64,000 nt of DNA from Cyanidium caldarium (Eukaryota; Rhodophyta; Bangiophyceae; Cyanidiales; Cyanidiaceae): positions 62,001 through 126,000 of the forward strand of contig JANCYW010000011.1 in NCBI GenBank assembly GCA_026184775.1, in the 5' to 3' direction. The notes under the pieces are model-generated. The model ran no database searches, was not told the origin of the DNA, and saw only the letters and a program-made list of their open reading frames with translations. Position numbers and translations under genes: made by a program. Shown here piece after piece: positions 19,862-29,003 of this stretch; position 1 is the first letter of the stretch, and each line of letters starts with the position of its first letter.

Positions 19862-21865
19862 ATGCGCAGGGAGACGACCAGCCCTCTGAGATCGTCGGCA
19901 GAAGTTAACCAGCCAGAAATCCGTGCCTCTGACGAACACATCAAGGATCGATTAGCGGCGCCGAGCGCGGACAAGACCGCTGCCTCGCTGTCCGATGCGG
20001 TGCGCGTCATTGTGGAGGGGCGCGCGGCCGGTCGATCGTGGGCCGAACGGCGAGCCGCACTGGAGACGATCTCCTCGACGTGCACCACCCAACCGTTCAC
20101 CGATTGGTTGCGTCACTGTGCGATGGGCGGTGCCGACGCCGACGCCCTGGCCACCGCCTTGCGACTGCACGCCGAGGAGCTGCGCCCGTCGGTGGTGACC
20201 AGTGCCTGCCGGGCCGTCCAGGCCATTGCGCATATTGCTTCTCGCGCACTGGAGACGCCGCAGCTTACGGACGACGGTGCCGTCGAAATGCTGCGCTGGC
20301 TGGGCGTGTTCGTCGACGGCGTGCGCCCGGGCGTGCTGACCGCCGCCTCAAGCCATGTCACCAGCGCGTCCAGTTCCGCCACGGATGCTCTCCAGTGCCT
20401 GGACGCCTTGCAGTCGCTGTTGAGGCGGCGCGACGGCGAGCCCGCTCTCGCGCTCCTCAGCCCCGCCGGGATCGCCGTGGCCATGGCCGACAACTGCCGC
20501 GTCGCCTCCGAGTCGCAGAGTCGGCGACGACGCAGCTCCAGCGCCTCCAGCGGGCACGGCTTCAGTGGTGGTCGACGACCGCCGCCGCCCGAAGCAGCCG
20601 GAGCTCGTGATGCAACTGCCGATGAGAGTATCGCTCTGGGCAACGACATGGATGTCAGCGTGCTGTTGTACACTCAATCGGTGCGAAAGCACGCGGTGGC
20701 GCATGCGCGGTACGCCCAGCGACAAGGCGATGCAGCCGCAGCATTGCCGGCGCGCAACGAGCGGCCGCGACAGACATCTGGCGTCGAGCAAACGGCAGGC
20801 GTTGGGCATCGAGCAGACCACGATACCCGGTCGGTAGCTGCCGATGGTGCAGACGCTTCCAAAATACAGTTAACGCGCCGCGAGCACGAGCAGCAACAGC
20901 GGCAGCTGAATGAGCTGAACGAGATCATCCAGCAGTACGAGGCCACCATCGAGAAGATGCTCAAGACGGCGCCTGGCCACGAGGGCAGCCAATCGCGCGC
21001 TCGGCTGCTCACGCTCGAGGGCGAAAACAACAAGCTCAAGGCCGAGCTGCTCACCACCACCGAAGCATTCGAAGCGATGCACAAGCACTACACCGACGCC
21101 AAACAGAGGCTGACGCACGCGCTCGAGCAGGAGCACCGATTGCGCACCAACGCCCAGGCGGCACAGGCACGCATGGAGCAGGTGGAGCATCACCTGCGCG
21201 AATTCAAACAGCACGCCGAACAGAAACTGGCGCAGGCGTTTCAGCAAGTGAGCCAGTTCAAAACCGAGCTGGCCGGCAAAGCGGCCGCCCTGCAAGCTGC
21301 CGAAAAGGAGCTGGAGGTGAAGCGGCGCGAGGGCACCGAGAAGGATGCGGCCATTGCCGAGGCGGTGGACATGTATCGCAAGTGTGAGCGCGAGCACGAG
21401 CAGCTGCGTTCACGCTCGGCCGCCCTAGAGAGCGAGGTGCAGTCGTTGCGAGAGCGCGCGCAACAGGCCGAGGCCGAGTTGGAGCTGCTGCGGGCGCGCA
21501 CCGCCGTGCCCGACCATGTCGCCGCGACGCTGACCCGCCACACGGTCGAGCACGAGCGACAGCAACAAATGCAAGACGCATTGAACAAGGCACTGGCGCA
21601 GTTGACGAGCGCGCAACGGGAGCACGAACGCCTCAGTGCCGAGAACCAGTCGCTCAAGGCGCGCACCTACGATATGCTGCAAGAGTTGCAGCGTTCGCGG
21701 GCGGCATTCCAGACCAAAGAACCGGGAACGTCGCCCGAGCGTCGGAACGCTACTGCCGCGGCACCGGAGCTGAACAAGTTGCAACAGGAGAATCGCGAGC
21801 TGCACGCCTTTTGCGAGGAGCTGTTGGATAAGATCGAGGCCATGGAGCAAGCGTCGAATCCGTAA
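19862..21865 (+). CDS. TOG-like helical domain plus TACC-type coiled-coil protein
   Basis: 667 aa. Residues about 45-200 look like HEAT/TOG repeats: AGRSWAERRAALETI and LRPSVVTSACRAVQAIAHI match CLASP/TOG helix patterns. About 200-335 is low-complexity Arg/Ser/Ala. From about 340 to the end there is a long coiled coil beginning EQQQRQLNELNEIIQQYEAT. It carries TACC-like signatures: FEAMHKHYTDAKQRL, LREFKQHAEQKLAQAFQQV, KAAALQAAEKELEVK, and the terminal ENRELHAFCEELLDKIEAM, which resembles the ELTKICDELIAK end of animal TACC proteins. TACC proteins recruit XMAP215/TOG proteins to microtubules; here both module types seem to sit in one chain. TACC reading moderate, TOG reading weaker. Confidence 0.6.
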   Translation: MRRETTSPLRSSAEVNQPEIRASDEHIKDRLAAPSADKTAASLSDAVRVIVEGRAAGRSWAERRAALETISSTCTTQPFTDWLRHCAMGGADADALATALRLHAEELRPSVVTSACRAVQAIAHIASRALETPQLTDDGAVEMLRWLGVFVDGVRPGVLTAASSHVTSASSSATDALQCLDALQSLLRRRDGEPALALLSPAGIAVAMADNCRVASESQSRRRRSSSASSGHGFSGGRRPPPPEAAGARDATADESIALGNDMDVSVLLYTQSVRKHAVAHARYAQRQGDAAAALPARNERPRQTSGVEQTAGVGHRADHDTRSVAADGADASKIQLTRREHEQQQRQLNELNEIIQQYEATIEKMLKTAPGHEGSQSRARLLTLEGENNKLKAELLTTTEAFEAMHKHYTDAKQRLTHALEQEHRLRTNAQAAQARMEQVEHHLREFKQHAEQKLAQAFQQVSQFKTELAGKAAALQAAEKELEVKRREGTEKDAAIAEAVDMYRKCEREHEQLRSRSAALESEVQSLRERAQQAEAELELLRARTAVPDHVAATLTRHTVEHERQQQMQDALNKALAQLTSAQREHERLSAENQSLKARTYDMLQELQRSRAAFQTKEPGTSPERRNATAAAPELNKLQQENRELHAFCEELLDKIEAMEQASNP

Positions 21866-22271
21866 AATAAGCGCTGCATCGGACAACCGTGACGCTCACC
21901 CCGACTGAGCCACCGCATATCCGGGCGCCAGACTCGCGCAACGACACCCAATTTGCATCCAATCCGGACTGTGCCCATACTAGACGGCTTTTTCATCGAT
22001 CTCTCCCACACGCTCACGCTGCTCCGCTCTTCCTCTGCGACAAGTCTGCCCGCGGCGCTGCGCGATGCCGACAGCGCGGTGGCGCGCGGTGGCGAGGTGG
22101 CGCCAGCTCGACGTCGACAGCCCTGCTTTGCACACCGCGGGTGATGTGATCGGCGCAACTTTGTCACCAAGCGCTTGAAGGCTCTCTCGCGCATATGCCA
22201 AAAAGGTCCTTTGCGAGTCTCGGGTGATGGCCGCCCGCAAGCTCCCCACATCAACTCGACACTGAAGCAGC
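21866..22271. other. Intergenic, tandem genes
   Basis: 406 bp between two plus-strand genes. It should hold the terminator of the TOG/TACC gene and the promoter of the TM2 gene. Nothing else recognised. Confidence 0.4.
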
Positions 22272-23012
22272 ATGTCCTCTGCGCGATACTCGGTCGGTGC
22301 GGCGTACGGGTGGTGGGCCACGCTGGGCGCGCTGGGAGCACACCGATTCTATTTGCGACGGACGAAGAGCGGATTGTGTACGAGTTTGCTGTTCGTCGTT
22401 TGTGCGGCGGCGCTGTTGTGGGGGTGGAGCGGCCGGGCGGCGTGGCGACCGCTATCAGGGCGATGGCTGCTGCCGCTGAGTGTCTCGGCACTAGGAGGCA
22501 TATGGCTGTATGATGGAGTGATGCTGGCGCGGCAGGTGCGTGCGGCCAACGCCGAGTACGGCTTCCGGTCGGCACAGGAGGGGCGTCCCGAGTCGGCGCG
22601 CCTATTACCAGGCGATGCGGTGCTACCGTGGCCTCCGCTGCTGCGCAAAGCGGTCAGCAGCGATTCGAGCGTATACTGGGATACTTGGGACGACGCGCAG
22701 CTGGAGAGCATGGAGGATCCGCTCACCAACGACAGTGACCTCAGCTGCGTGTTGGGCCGACGCACCAGCTGGTCGCTGAGCGGTGGCCGCGGCGACGCCA
22801 CCTCCTCATCGACCTCGTCGATGAAAAGCGAATGGTACGTCACTCCGCCGGATGCCCCTGACGAAGATATCGATGCGGCGATCGGGCCGTTAGCATCGGC
22901 AGCTACCCATGCCGAGACGGGACGACGAAGTGGCGTCCGTCGCCTGCTCGGCTGGCTATCGCGACGTGATGACGCCGACCAGCCACCCTGTAAGATGGTG
23001 CGCTTTTCCTAG
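22272..23012 (+). CDS. TM2-domain membrane protein
   Basis: 246 aa. The N-terminal 90 residues form a TM2 domain: AAYGWWATLGALGAHRFYL with the family GxxGxHRFYL turn, then hydrophobic LLFVVCAAALLWGW and WLLPLSVSALGGIWLYDGV, ending in the Asp-containing second helix. The rest (about 95-246) is hydrophilic, Ser/Thr/Asp-rich and presumably cytosolic, closing with a basic cluster and KMVRFS. TM2 proteins are small integral membrane proteins of uncertain role, in animals linked to endomembrane and Notch-type processes. There is no signal peptide, and the start ATG lies immediately before the domain, so the TM2 unit is the whole membrane part. Confidence 0.82.
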   Translation: MSSARYSVGAAYGWWATLGALGAHRFYLRRTKSGLCTSLLFVVCAAALLWGWSGRAAWRPLSGRWLLPLSVSALGGIWLYDGVMLARQVRAANAEYGFRSAQEGRPESARLLPGDAVLPWPPLLRKAVSSDSSVYWDTWDDAQLESMEDPLTNDSDLSCVLGRRTSWSLSGGRGDATSSSTSSMKSEWYVTPPDAPDEDIDAAIGPLASAATHAETGRRSGVRRLLGWLSRRDDADQPPCKMVRFS

Positions 23013-23042
23013 CGCCGCGCGTACAAGACGCGTCGGGCGAAA

Positions 23043-23594
23043 CTAGGTGTCTGGCGCTTTGCTGGATAACAACTCCACCTCGAAATAAAGCGTGGAATCG
23101 GGCGGTATCGGGCCGACGCGACGGTGTCCATAGCCCTGCTCGGGCGGTATCGTCACGCGACGCACCTCACCGCGGCGCATACCCAACACGGCTGCATCGA
23201 ATCCCTTCACCACTTCAGCGGCGCCCTGTCGAAATGTCAACCGCCCCGAGTCCAGCTTGCGCCCCTGGAAACCTCCCAGCCAGAGGGTGTAACGCACGTT
23301 GACCACGGAGCCGCTACTCACAACGTCACCCGAGGCGCTCTCCGCCACAGCAGCAGCTGGAAAAAGCCAGGCGATGAGGAGCGTTTTCACGCCGAGTTGC
23401 AAGCAACTGCGGCGCGTGACGGAAAAGTCGCGTGTGGTTGTTGGCACTTGCATTCGCAGGCGAGCCAGTGGCGCCCGCGCGAGCTTTGTCCGCCTTCCGC
23501 CCGGCAAGCGAGGACCGCCTTGCGCAACTGCGCGCGTCTCCAGAGGAGGAACTTTCCATACTGACGGGGCCAAGTGTACGAAGGAATACTGCAT
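23043..23594 (-). CDS. Thylakoid-lumen FKBP-type prolyl isomerase
   Basis: 183 aa. Residues 1-90 are a bipartite targeting sequence: an Arg-rich stroma-targeting part, then the twin-arginine signal VTRRSCLQLGVKTLLIAW with a hydrophobic core and an AAAVAES cleavage region, so Tat export to the thylakoid lumen is predicted. The FKBP core follows: GSVVNVRYTLWLGGFQGRKL, FRQGAAEVVKGFDAAVLGMR, GEVRRVTIPPEQGYG, GPIPPDSTLYFEVELLS. The hydrophobic binding pocket is largely conserved, so isomerase activity is possible, but many plant lumenal FKBPs are weak enzymes. An internal Met (MQVPTTTRDF) is an alternative start that would drop most of the stroma-targeting part. Convergent with the TM2 gene, 30 bp apart. 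Confidence 0.9.
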   Translation of the reverse strand: MQYSFVHLAPSVWKVPPLETRAVAQGGPRLPGGRRTKLARAPLARLRMQVPTTTRDFSVTRRSCLQLGVKTLLIAWLFPAAAVAESASGDVVSSGSVVNVRYTLWLGGFQGRKLDSGRLTFRQGAAEVVKGFDAAVLGMRRGEVRRVTIPPEQGYGHRRVGPIPPDSTLYFEVELLSSKAPDT

Positions 23595-24228
23595 CTCTCA
23601 GAGGCGAAGACGCCGTCGATGCAGCAGCACCCAGCGAGCGGACCAGGATCCACCGACCGGGCAACTGCGCGTTCCAAAGCCGGGCACCCACCGCCATCGC
23701 ACCAGAGGCTGCCACGTATGAGAAATGCCATGCAGGGAGACGCTTAGCAGTCGTCATCATACTGTGTGGGCGAGATAGCGGCCGTGATGCGTGAAGCGCG
23801 CCCGGCGTTCCAAGCCAAATCATCGCCCGGTAAGAGGTTGCATGCAACTCTTGTGACGCTCGCACTTGCAACGGCTTCCTCTGCACTCCTGCCTCCTTCG
23901 CATTGTCTCTTGCGCGCCTTTTCGATGCGCCCGGCGTTCTTGTCGCCTGTGCCCGGCGTTGCGCATCACGCGTCACGCCCGTGGAGACCTCGCGGATCTG
24001 TCACGGCGGCCAGCGCACGTGCCGTTCGGCGCCTCCCACCGCCGTTCGTCATCGCGTCCACTCGACCCAAGACGTTCCTCCCACACGCAACACCCTGATC
24101 GACTCTCTCTGTCTCACGCTGCACACGCCCATCCTCTAACGATGCCTGCTCCCGTCGCCGCTTGACTGTGAGCGCTTGTTGAACAGCCGCAACGCCCATC
24201 CCTCTTCTCTTCGCAGACACCCGGGTGC
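23595..24228. promoter_or_regulatory. Divergent intergenic region, lumenal FKBP and PPME1
   Basis: 634 bp that must contain both promoters. A CT-rich leader tract (CTCTCTCTGTCTC at about 24103-24115, then CCCTCTTCTCTTCGC at 24200-24213) precedes the PPME1 start. No RNA gene or repeat seen. Confidence 0.4.
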
Positions 24229-25623
24229 ATGCCGAAACGAATTCGACGCGTGGAGATGGACGCGCACGACTTACAGCGATTGTCACCCGTGCCCGAGAGC
24301 AGCGACTCGGCGTCGCGTGCCGGCACCGATGGCGCCGGCGGTGGGGTTAACGAAGGCAACGACGATTTGGGCCGGTCGCCGCGAGCACGCCATGCGGACA
24401 GCCCGTCGGCCAGCGACGACCACGATTCGGCCTCGGGTTCCGCGCTGGACGACACTGACAGCCGCAGCGGCACTTCGTCACCGGGTGGAGCGGCTTGGAT
24501 GCAACCGCTGGCGCATCGACGCCCGCGTCGTCAACCCGAGGACGGGGCTGGTTGGCGAGCGCGCGCCCGTATGAATCTGTCGCCGCTCAGCTGGGAGGGG
24601 TACTTTACTGCGCGCCGCATCATGGAGCCGGGTTTTTGCGTGTACACCGTGGGCGAGCTGGAAACGGCGCGCGACGCCACCACACCGGTCCTACTGTTGC
24701 TGCACGGTGGCGGACATTGTGCGCTGTCGTGGGCGATGATGGTGCGGCATCTGCGTCAACTGCTGCCCGCCGACGAACTGCGCATCGTGGCGTACGATGC
24801 GCGCGGCCATGGCGAGACGCGCGGCGTGGAACCGGAATCGGATCTGTCCTCCCGCACTCAGGTGGAAGACGCCGTACAGGTGTTATCGGGCTTGTTTGGC
24901 GACCGCGAACACATTCCCCCGGTGGTGGTGGTCGGTCACTCCATGGGCGGCGCCATCGCAGTGCACTTGGCGGCCAGCGGCCGCCTCCCCCAGCTGCACG
25001 GACTGGTGGTGGTGGACGTGGTGGAGGGCAGCGCGCTGCAAGCGCTGCCATACATGCAGATGTTTTTGGCGTCGCGGCGCAAAGAATTCCGCTCCCGCGC
25101 CGACGCCATCGCCTATGTGGTGCAGGCGGGCCACATTCGCAACGTGGAGTCGGCGCGATGCTCCGTGCCGACGCAAATCGAGGAAGTGCCCAACGAGCCG
25201 TCTGGAAAGAGCCGTCCGGGTCTGTCGACGGCGCCGTGGCCGCAGCGTCGCCCGTCGGCCGTGTTCCGCTGGCGCACGCCGCTCGAGAACAGCGAGCTGT
25301 ACTGGCGGAACTGGTTCGAGGGCATGTCGCAGCGCTTCCTCAGCGTGTCCGCCCCAAAACTGCTGGTGCTATCCGGTCACGATCATCTGGACCGCGAACT
25401 GACCATTGCGCAGATGCAGGGACGCTTCCAGACGATGGTGCTACCCAAGGCGGGTCACTGCGTGCACGAAGACCTGCCGGACCGCCTGGGGGCAGCGCTG
25501 GCCGATTTCCTCCGTCGCAACGCCATCGTGCGCTCCGGTCAGAACCAGAGCCTCATCAGTCAAATTGCCATGCAGCGGCGGAATACCACCGCCGCCGCCG
25601 CGACCAAGACGACGTCCTCGTAG
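24229..25623 (+). CDS. PPME1: Protein phosphatase methylesterase 1
   Basis: 464 aa alpha/beta hydrolase that removes the methyl ester from the C-terminal Leu of PP2A-family catalytic subunits. An acidic, Ser-rich N-terminus (about 1-120) precedes the fold. The oxyanion region LLLLHGGGHCALSWA, the strand-turn VAYDARGHGETR, and the nucleophile elbow VVGHSMGGAIAVHLA are intact. Also clear are PME-1 specific stretches: LHGLVVVDVVEGSALQAL, YWRNWFEGMSQRFLS, APKLLVLSGHDHLDRELT, and the catalytic His in KAGHCVHEDLP. The Ser-Asp-His triad is complete. A plausible substrate gene, a PP4/PP2A-type catalytic subunit ending in YFL, lies at 29182-30123. The C-terminal tail is Asn/Thr/Ala-rich. Confidence 0.96.
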   Translation: MPKRIRRVEMDAHDLQRLSPVPESSDSASRAGTDGAGGGVNEGNDDLGRSPRARHADSPSASDDHDSASGSALDDTDSRSGTSSPGGAAWMQPLAHRRPRRQPEDGAGWRARARMNLSPLSWEGYFTARRIMEPGFCVYTVGELETARDATTPVLLLLHGGGHCALSWAMMVRHLRQLLPADELRIVAYDARGHGETRGVEPESDLSSRTQVEDAVQVLSGLFGDREHIPPVVVVGHSMGGAIAVHLAASGRLPQLHGLVVVDVVEGSALQALPYMQMFLASRRKEFRSRADAIAYVVQAGHIRNVESARCSVPTQIEEVPNEPSGKSRPGLSTAPWPQRRPSAVFRWRTPLENSELYWRNWFEGMSQRFLSVSAPKLLVLSGHDHLDRELTIAQMQGRFQTMVLPKAGHCVHEDLPDRLGAALADFLRRNAIVRSGQNQSLISQIAMQRRNTTAAAATKTTSS

Positions 25624-26012
25624 ACAAGTGTTTGTGAGGGGGGAAGCGTGCGATGGGTGTGGGGTCGTCCTGGGGTTTGGGAGGTTTGCAGCACAATTCC
25701 GCGGCTAAACGATAACTGTGACCTAGTCTTAACACAACAGTATAGGAATCGTTGCGAGTGATTCACTCGCAACGTCGCCTCTCTCTCTCTCCTCACCGCG
25801 TGCTCAAGAGCCGTCTCTCATCGGGGCATCGCCTGTGGATCGTCTGCGATGTTCCGCTCTCTCGCGGCAGCAGCATTTCCGGCCTACCGCGCTGTCGACT
25901 GGGCACCGAAACCGCGCGTTCCTCTCACCCTCCCTACGTACCGACCCTGTACACTCCGGACACCGACCGACCGCCTCTTCCACTTTCTATAGCCCCCAGC
26001 ACTCCGCCATCC
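25624..26012. promoter_or_regulatory. Intergenic and leader upstream of alpha-SNAP
   Basis: 389 bp. It holds a perfect 23-bp palindrome at 25751-25773, followed immediately by a CT tract (CCTCTCTCTCTCTCCTCACC) and a pyrimidine-rich leader up to the ATG at 26013. The frame is open upstream of that ATG, but the sequence reads as leader. Confidence 0.5.
25751..25773. repeat. 23-bp perfect palindrome (inverted repeat with 1-nt centre)
   Basis: Arms GTTGCGAGTGA and TCACTCGCAAC are exact reverse complements separated by one T. It lies 240 bp before the alpha-SNAP start and 128 bp after the PPME1 stop. It could be a dimeric factor site or an RNA hairpin; which one cannot be decided from sequence. 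Confidence 0.8.
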
Positions 26013-27008
26013 ATGGGTCTTTTCTCTAGCGGCCGTTCGAGCGCGAAACCGGTGCCGACCCGGGAGCGGGATCCGCGCGTCGACGAGGCGTACCTGCTGC
26101 TCAACGCCGGCGAGGAGACGTGGTCGGCAGCCGACGCAGCGGCACGTTCATTCGGGCGCTTTCTGGGGCTGCGCTCGGCGTCGGCCAAATACGAGGAGGC
26201 GGCCGACTACTTCCAGCGCGCCGGCAACCACTTCAAGCTGGCGAAGCGGTGGAAGTTGGCGGGCGAGGCGTACCGCCGCACCGCCGACTGCCTGCTCAAG
26301 TTGAAAGATCACGAGCACGAGGCCGCCAGCGCGTACGTAGACGCGGCCAATTGTCTCAAGAAGAGCGACGCGGATCCGGCGGCGGCCATCACGGCGCTGG
26401 AGTCGGCCATCGCCATCCACACCGAGCGCGGCCGATTCGGCATGGCGGCGCGCCTAGCCAAGGAGGTGGCGGAGATCCACGAGGTGCTCACGCAAGACGA
26501 GACGCCCGACAGCAATAGCACTGCGCGATCGCTGGCAGTAGCCGAGGCGTACCAGCGCGCCGCGGATCTGTACCTCGGTGAGGAGGCGCGCTCGCACGCC
26601 AACTCGTGCCTGCTGAAAGTGGCGCAGTATTACGCGCTGGCCGGCGACTACGCACACGCCATCGACACGTTCGAGCAGGTGGCGCGGCAATCGCTGGAGA
26701 GTTCACTCCTGCGGTATCACGCCAAAGACTCGCTGCAACGGGCGGCGCTGTGTCACCTGTGCGCGTCGGATGAAGTGGGAGCGGAGCGCGCCCTGAATCA
26801 GTACGCGCAGTGGGATGCCTCGTTCGGCGGCTCGCGGGAGCAGCGCTTCGTGAGCGAGGTGATGGCCGCCGTAGCCAGTGGCGATGTGGATGCGTTCACC
26901 CAGGTGGTGTTCGATTACGATGCGGTGAGCAAGTTGGATCCGTGGAAGACGAGCGTGCTGCTGCGCATCAAGAATCAAATGCGGCATGCCGAAGAGGATG
27001 TGACCTGA
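26013..27008 (+). CDS. SEC17: Alpha-SNAP (NSF attachment protein)
   Basis: 331 aa from ATG 26013 (MGLFSSGRSSAKPVPT). Couples NSF to SNARE complexes for disassembly after membrane fusion; cytosolic. The TPR-like helical solenoid is clear: KYEEAADYFQRAGNHFKLAK, AGEAYRRTADCLLKL, AASAYVDAANCLKKS, AVAEAYQRAADLYLGE, CLLKVAQYYALAGDYAHAI, and FEQVARQSLESSLLRYHAKD. The C-terminal NSF-activating helix is seen as FDAFTQVVFDYDAVSKLDPW followed by KTSVLLRIKNQM. The yeast and human proteins are about 290-295 aa; the extra length here is mainly at the N-terminus. The upstream open frame (to 25752) is judged non-coding leader. Confidence 0.96.
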   Translation: MGLFSSGRSSAKPVPTRERDPRVDEAYLLLNAGEETWSAADAAARSFGRFLGLRSASAKYEEAADYFQRAGNHFKLAKRWKLAGEAYRRTADCLLKLKDHEHEAASAYVDAANCLKKSDADPAAAITALESAIAIHTERGRFGMAARLAKEVAEIHEVLTQDETPDSNSTARSLAVAEAYQRAADLYLGEEARSHANSCLLKVAQYYALAGDYAHAIDTFEQVARQSLESSLLRYHAKDSLQRAALCHLCASDEVGAERALNQYAQWDASFGGSREQRFVSEVMAAVASGDVDAFTQVVFDYDAVSKLDPWKTSVLLRIKNQMRHAEEDVT

Positions 27009-27074
27009 GAGACAGAGACAGAGACCTCGTACGAAGAATGTGGGTTCACCATGGAGCAGCGTCGATGCGACCGT

Positions 27075-29003
27075 TCAGGGGAGAAGCGGGGAGGCGGCCG
27101 ACGACTCGCGGTCCGGCGCCCGGGCATAGCGCGGATCCCGCGCCACCAGTCGCAACAGCTTTTCCAGTTCGCCGAGGCGCCGCTCCATCTCCACGCGCTG
27201 CTCGTCCAAATACTCCAACATGTCCAGATGCACGTTGAGGATGGTGAGCACGGCGGCGCTCTCGTCGCGAGCGTCGGCACTGGAGGCATCACTGCCGCCG
27301 TTACGCCGGTGGGTGGGCGGCAGGCGAAAATGACCACCACCGCCGCTGCCGCTGGCGTACACGCCATTCAGCTCCGTAATCGTCTGTTCTAGCATCGTGT
27401 ACACCTGATCCAAATCCTGTCGCACCTTGGCGGCCAGCTCGTAATGTCGCTGCCGTTCGCGCTCCACCGCACCAGTCAGCGACGACCCCGACGTCGACCA
27501 CAGCGCGCCCGTCGATGTGGTTACCGTACCTCGCGGCTGCTCCGACGCCGAGTCGATCAGGTCCTTCACCTGCTCCTCGATCGCCGTCAGCGACTGGTGC
27601 ATTTCGTTCTGCTGGCTCAACACGAAATCAAGATCCTTCTCCAGTCGTTCCTGCACTTGTTCGACGCGCTGGGCGTCCTCCAGCACCCGCACCAGTCGTT
27701 CCTGGTTGATGAGCACCTGTCGGTCCCACTGCGCCACTTGCACCGCCTGCGAGCGGAACGCGTCCACCAGCGTGCCGAGGGAGGACTGGAAGGCGATGGC
27801 GATCTCGTCGAGGGACTTGTCCCGAATGGCCGACGGCACGGTCGGTGGTGGTGGCGGCGACGGCGCCTTGGAGGCTGTCGGGGCGGTGCTGCTCCGGTCG
27901 CCGCCCGCAGAGTCGGCGATGGTGGTGGGGTATGGCGGTGGCGCCGGTTTGACAGCGGCGCCCGTCGGCTCAGTGCGCTTATCGGCGGTCGACGCGCTAT
28001 GGGTCGGCGGCTTGGCGGTGGTATCGGGCGCGTTGAAGGACACTTTGGGCGCCGCGGCGGCCGCGGTCGCAGAATCCGCCGGCTTGCCGGAGCTGCCAAA
28101 GGAGAGCGTCGCCGCTGGGGTCGTCCCGAAAGAGATATTCGGTCTGGAGGCGGCGGCGGCGGCAGGTGCTTGGTCGCCGCTCGGTGCCGCCGTCGGAGCT
28201 GCCGCCGGCGCCGGCGCGGATGTTGTCTCCGCAGGTTTGCTCACTCCGCCGAAAGAGAAGCTCGGCGTGCCGCTCGAGGCGGCGGCAGCGGTGGGCAGTT
28301 TCGGCCCCGCTGCTGTCGGCTCGCTAGAAGCCGGCGCTGCCGATCCGGCGCCGCCACCACTGCCGAAAGAAAACGTCGGCTTGGCAACCGCGCCCTGGCT
28401 ACTGTTTGCATTGGCGCTACCGCCAAACGGTGCCGCCGGTGCCGGCGCGGTGCCCTGGCCCGTCGGTATCCCGGGGCCGGCAGGTGCACTCGCCCCGAAC
28501 GAGAACGTCGGTTTGGTCGATGTAGGCTGTGACAACTGCGTCGACGGGGCGCTCGCGCCGAACGAGAAGCCGGCCCTTGTTGGTGCCGACTGCGCCGGTT
28601 GCGTCGACGGGGCGCTCGCGCCGAACGAGAAGCCGCCACTTGTCGGCGCTGCTGGGGCGTTCGATACCGTCGGAGCCACCGGCGCTGCCGGAACGCCACC
28701 AGCACCGCTGCCGAAAGAGAAAGCCGGTGCGGCGGGGGCAGGCTGCTGGGCGGACCCGTTCGACGTCCCTCCAAAAGAGAAAGCGGGCGCTCCGGCTCCA
28801 CTGCCACTTGCTCCAAACGAAAACGCCGGTGCGGCCGATCCCGACGGCGCACCCACCCCGGATGCGCTGCCCGCCGTCCCGTCGCCCTCCCTGCCGGATC
28901 CCGCCCCGAAAGCAAACACGGGTCGTGCGTTAGGGTCGTTGCCGCCCGAATTTCCGGCACCACCGGTGCTACTACCTCCCGTCTGCCCAAAGCTGAACGA
29001 CAT
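27075..29003 (-). CDS. NUP62: FG nucleoporin Nup62/Nsp1
   Basis: 642 aa from ATG 29003 (MSFSFGQTGG); a longer frame would overlap the divergent phosphatase gene. Residues 1-400 are a natively unfolded FG domain with about two dozen FSFG/FSFGA repeats separated by Ala/Pro/Ser/Thr spacers, forming the permeability barrier of the pore. Residues about 450-560 are the Nsp1 C-terminal coiled-coil domain: LDEIAIAFQSSLGTLVDAF, QAVQVAQWDRQVLINQERL, and LEKDLDFVLSQQNEMHQSL, the closest match to human Nup62 and yeast Nsp1. It assembles with Nup54/Nup58 in the central channel. The repeats are GC-rich and may vary between strains. Confidence 0.95.
   Translation of the reverse strand: MSFSFGQTGGSSTGGAGNSGGNDPNARPVFAFGAGSGREGDGTAGSASGVGAPSGSAAPAFSFGASGSGAGAPAFSFGGTSNGSAQQPAPAAPAFSFGSGAGGVPAAPVAPTVSNAPAAPTSGGFSFGASAPSTQPAQSAPTRAGFSFGASAPSTQLSQPTSTKPTFSFGASAPAGPGIPTGQGTAPAPAAPFGGSANANSSQGAVAKPTFSFGSGGGAGSAAPASSEPTAAGPKLPTAAAASSGTPSFSFGGVSKPAETTSAPAPAAAPTAAPSGDQAPAAAAASRPNISFGTTPAATLSFGSSGKPADSATAAAAAPKVSFNAPDTTAKPPTHSASTADKRTEPTGAAVKPAPPPYPTTIADSAGGDRSSTAPTASKAPSPPPPPTVPSAIRDKSLDEIAIAFQSSLGTLVDAFRSQAVQVAQWDRQVLINQERLVRVLEDAQRVEQVQERLEKDLDFVLSQQNEMHQSLTAIEEQVKDLIDSASEQPRGTVTTSTGALWSTSGSSLTGAVERERQRHYELAAKVRQDLDQVYTMLEQTITELNGVYASGSGGGGHFRLPPTHRRNGGSDASSADARDESAAVLTILNVHLDMLEYLDEQRVEMERRLGELEKLLRLVARDPRYARAPDRESSAASPLLP

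Noticed and set aside
25752-26012. N-terminal extension of alpha-SNAP
   Set aside because: Composition and CT tract look like leader; alpha-SNAP starts at MGLFSS and other family members lack such an extension.
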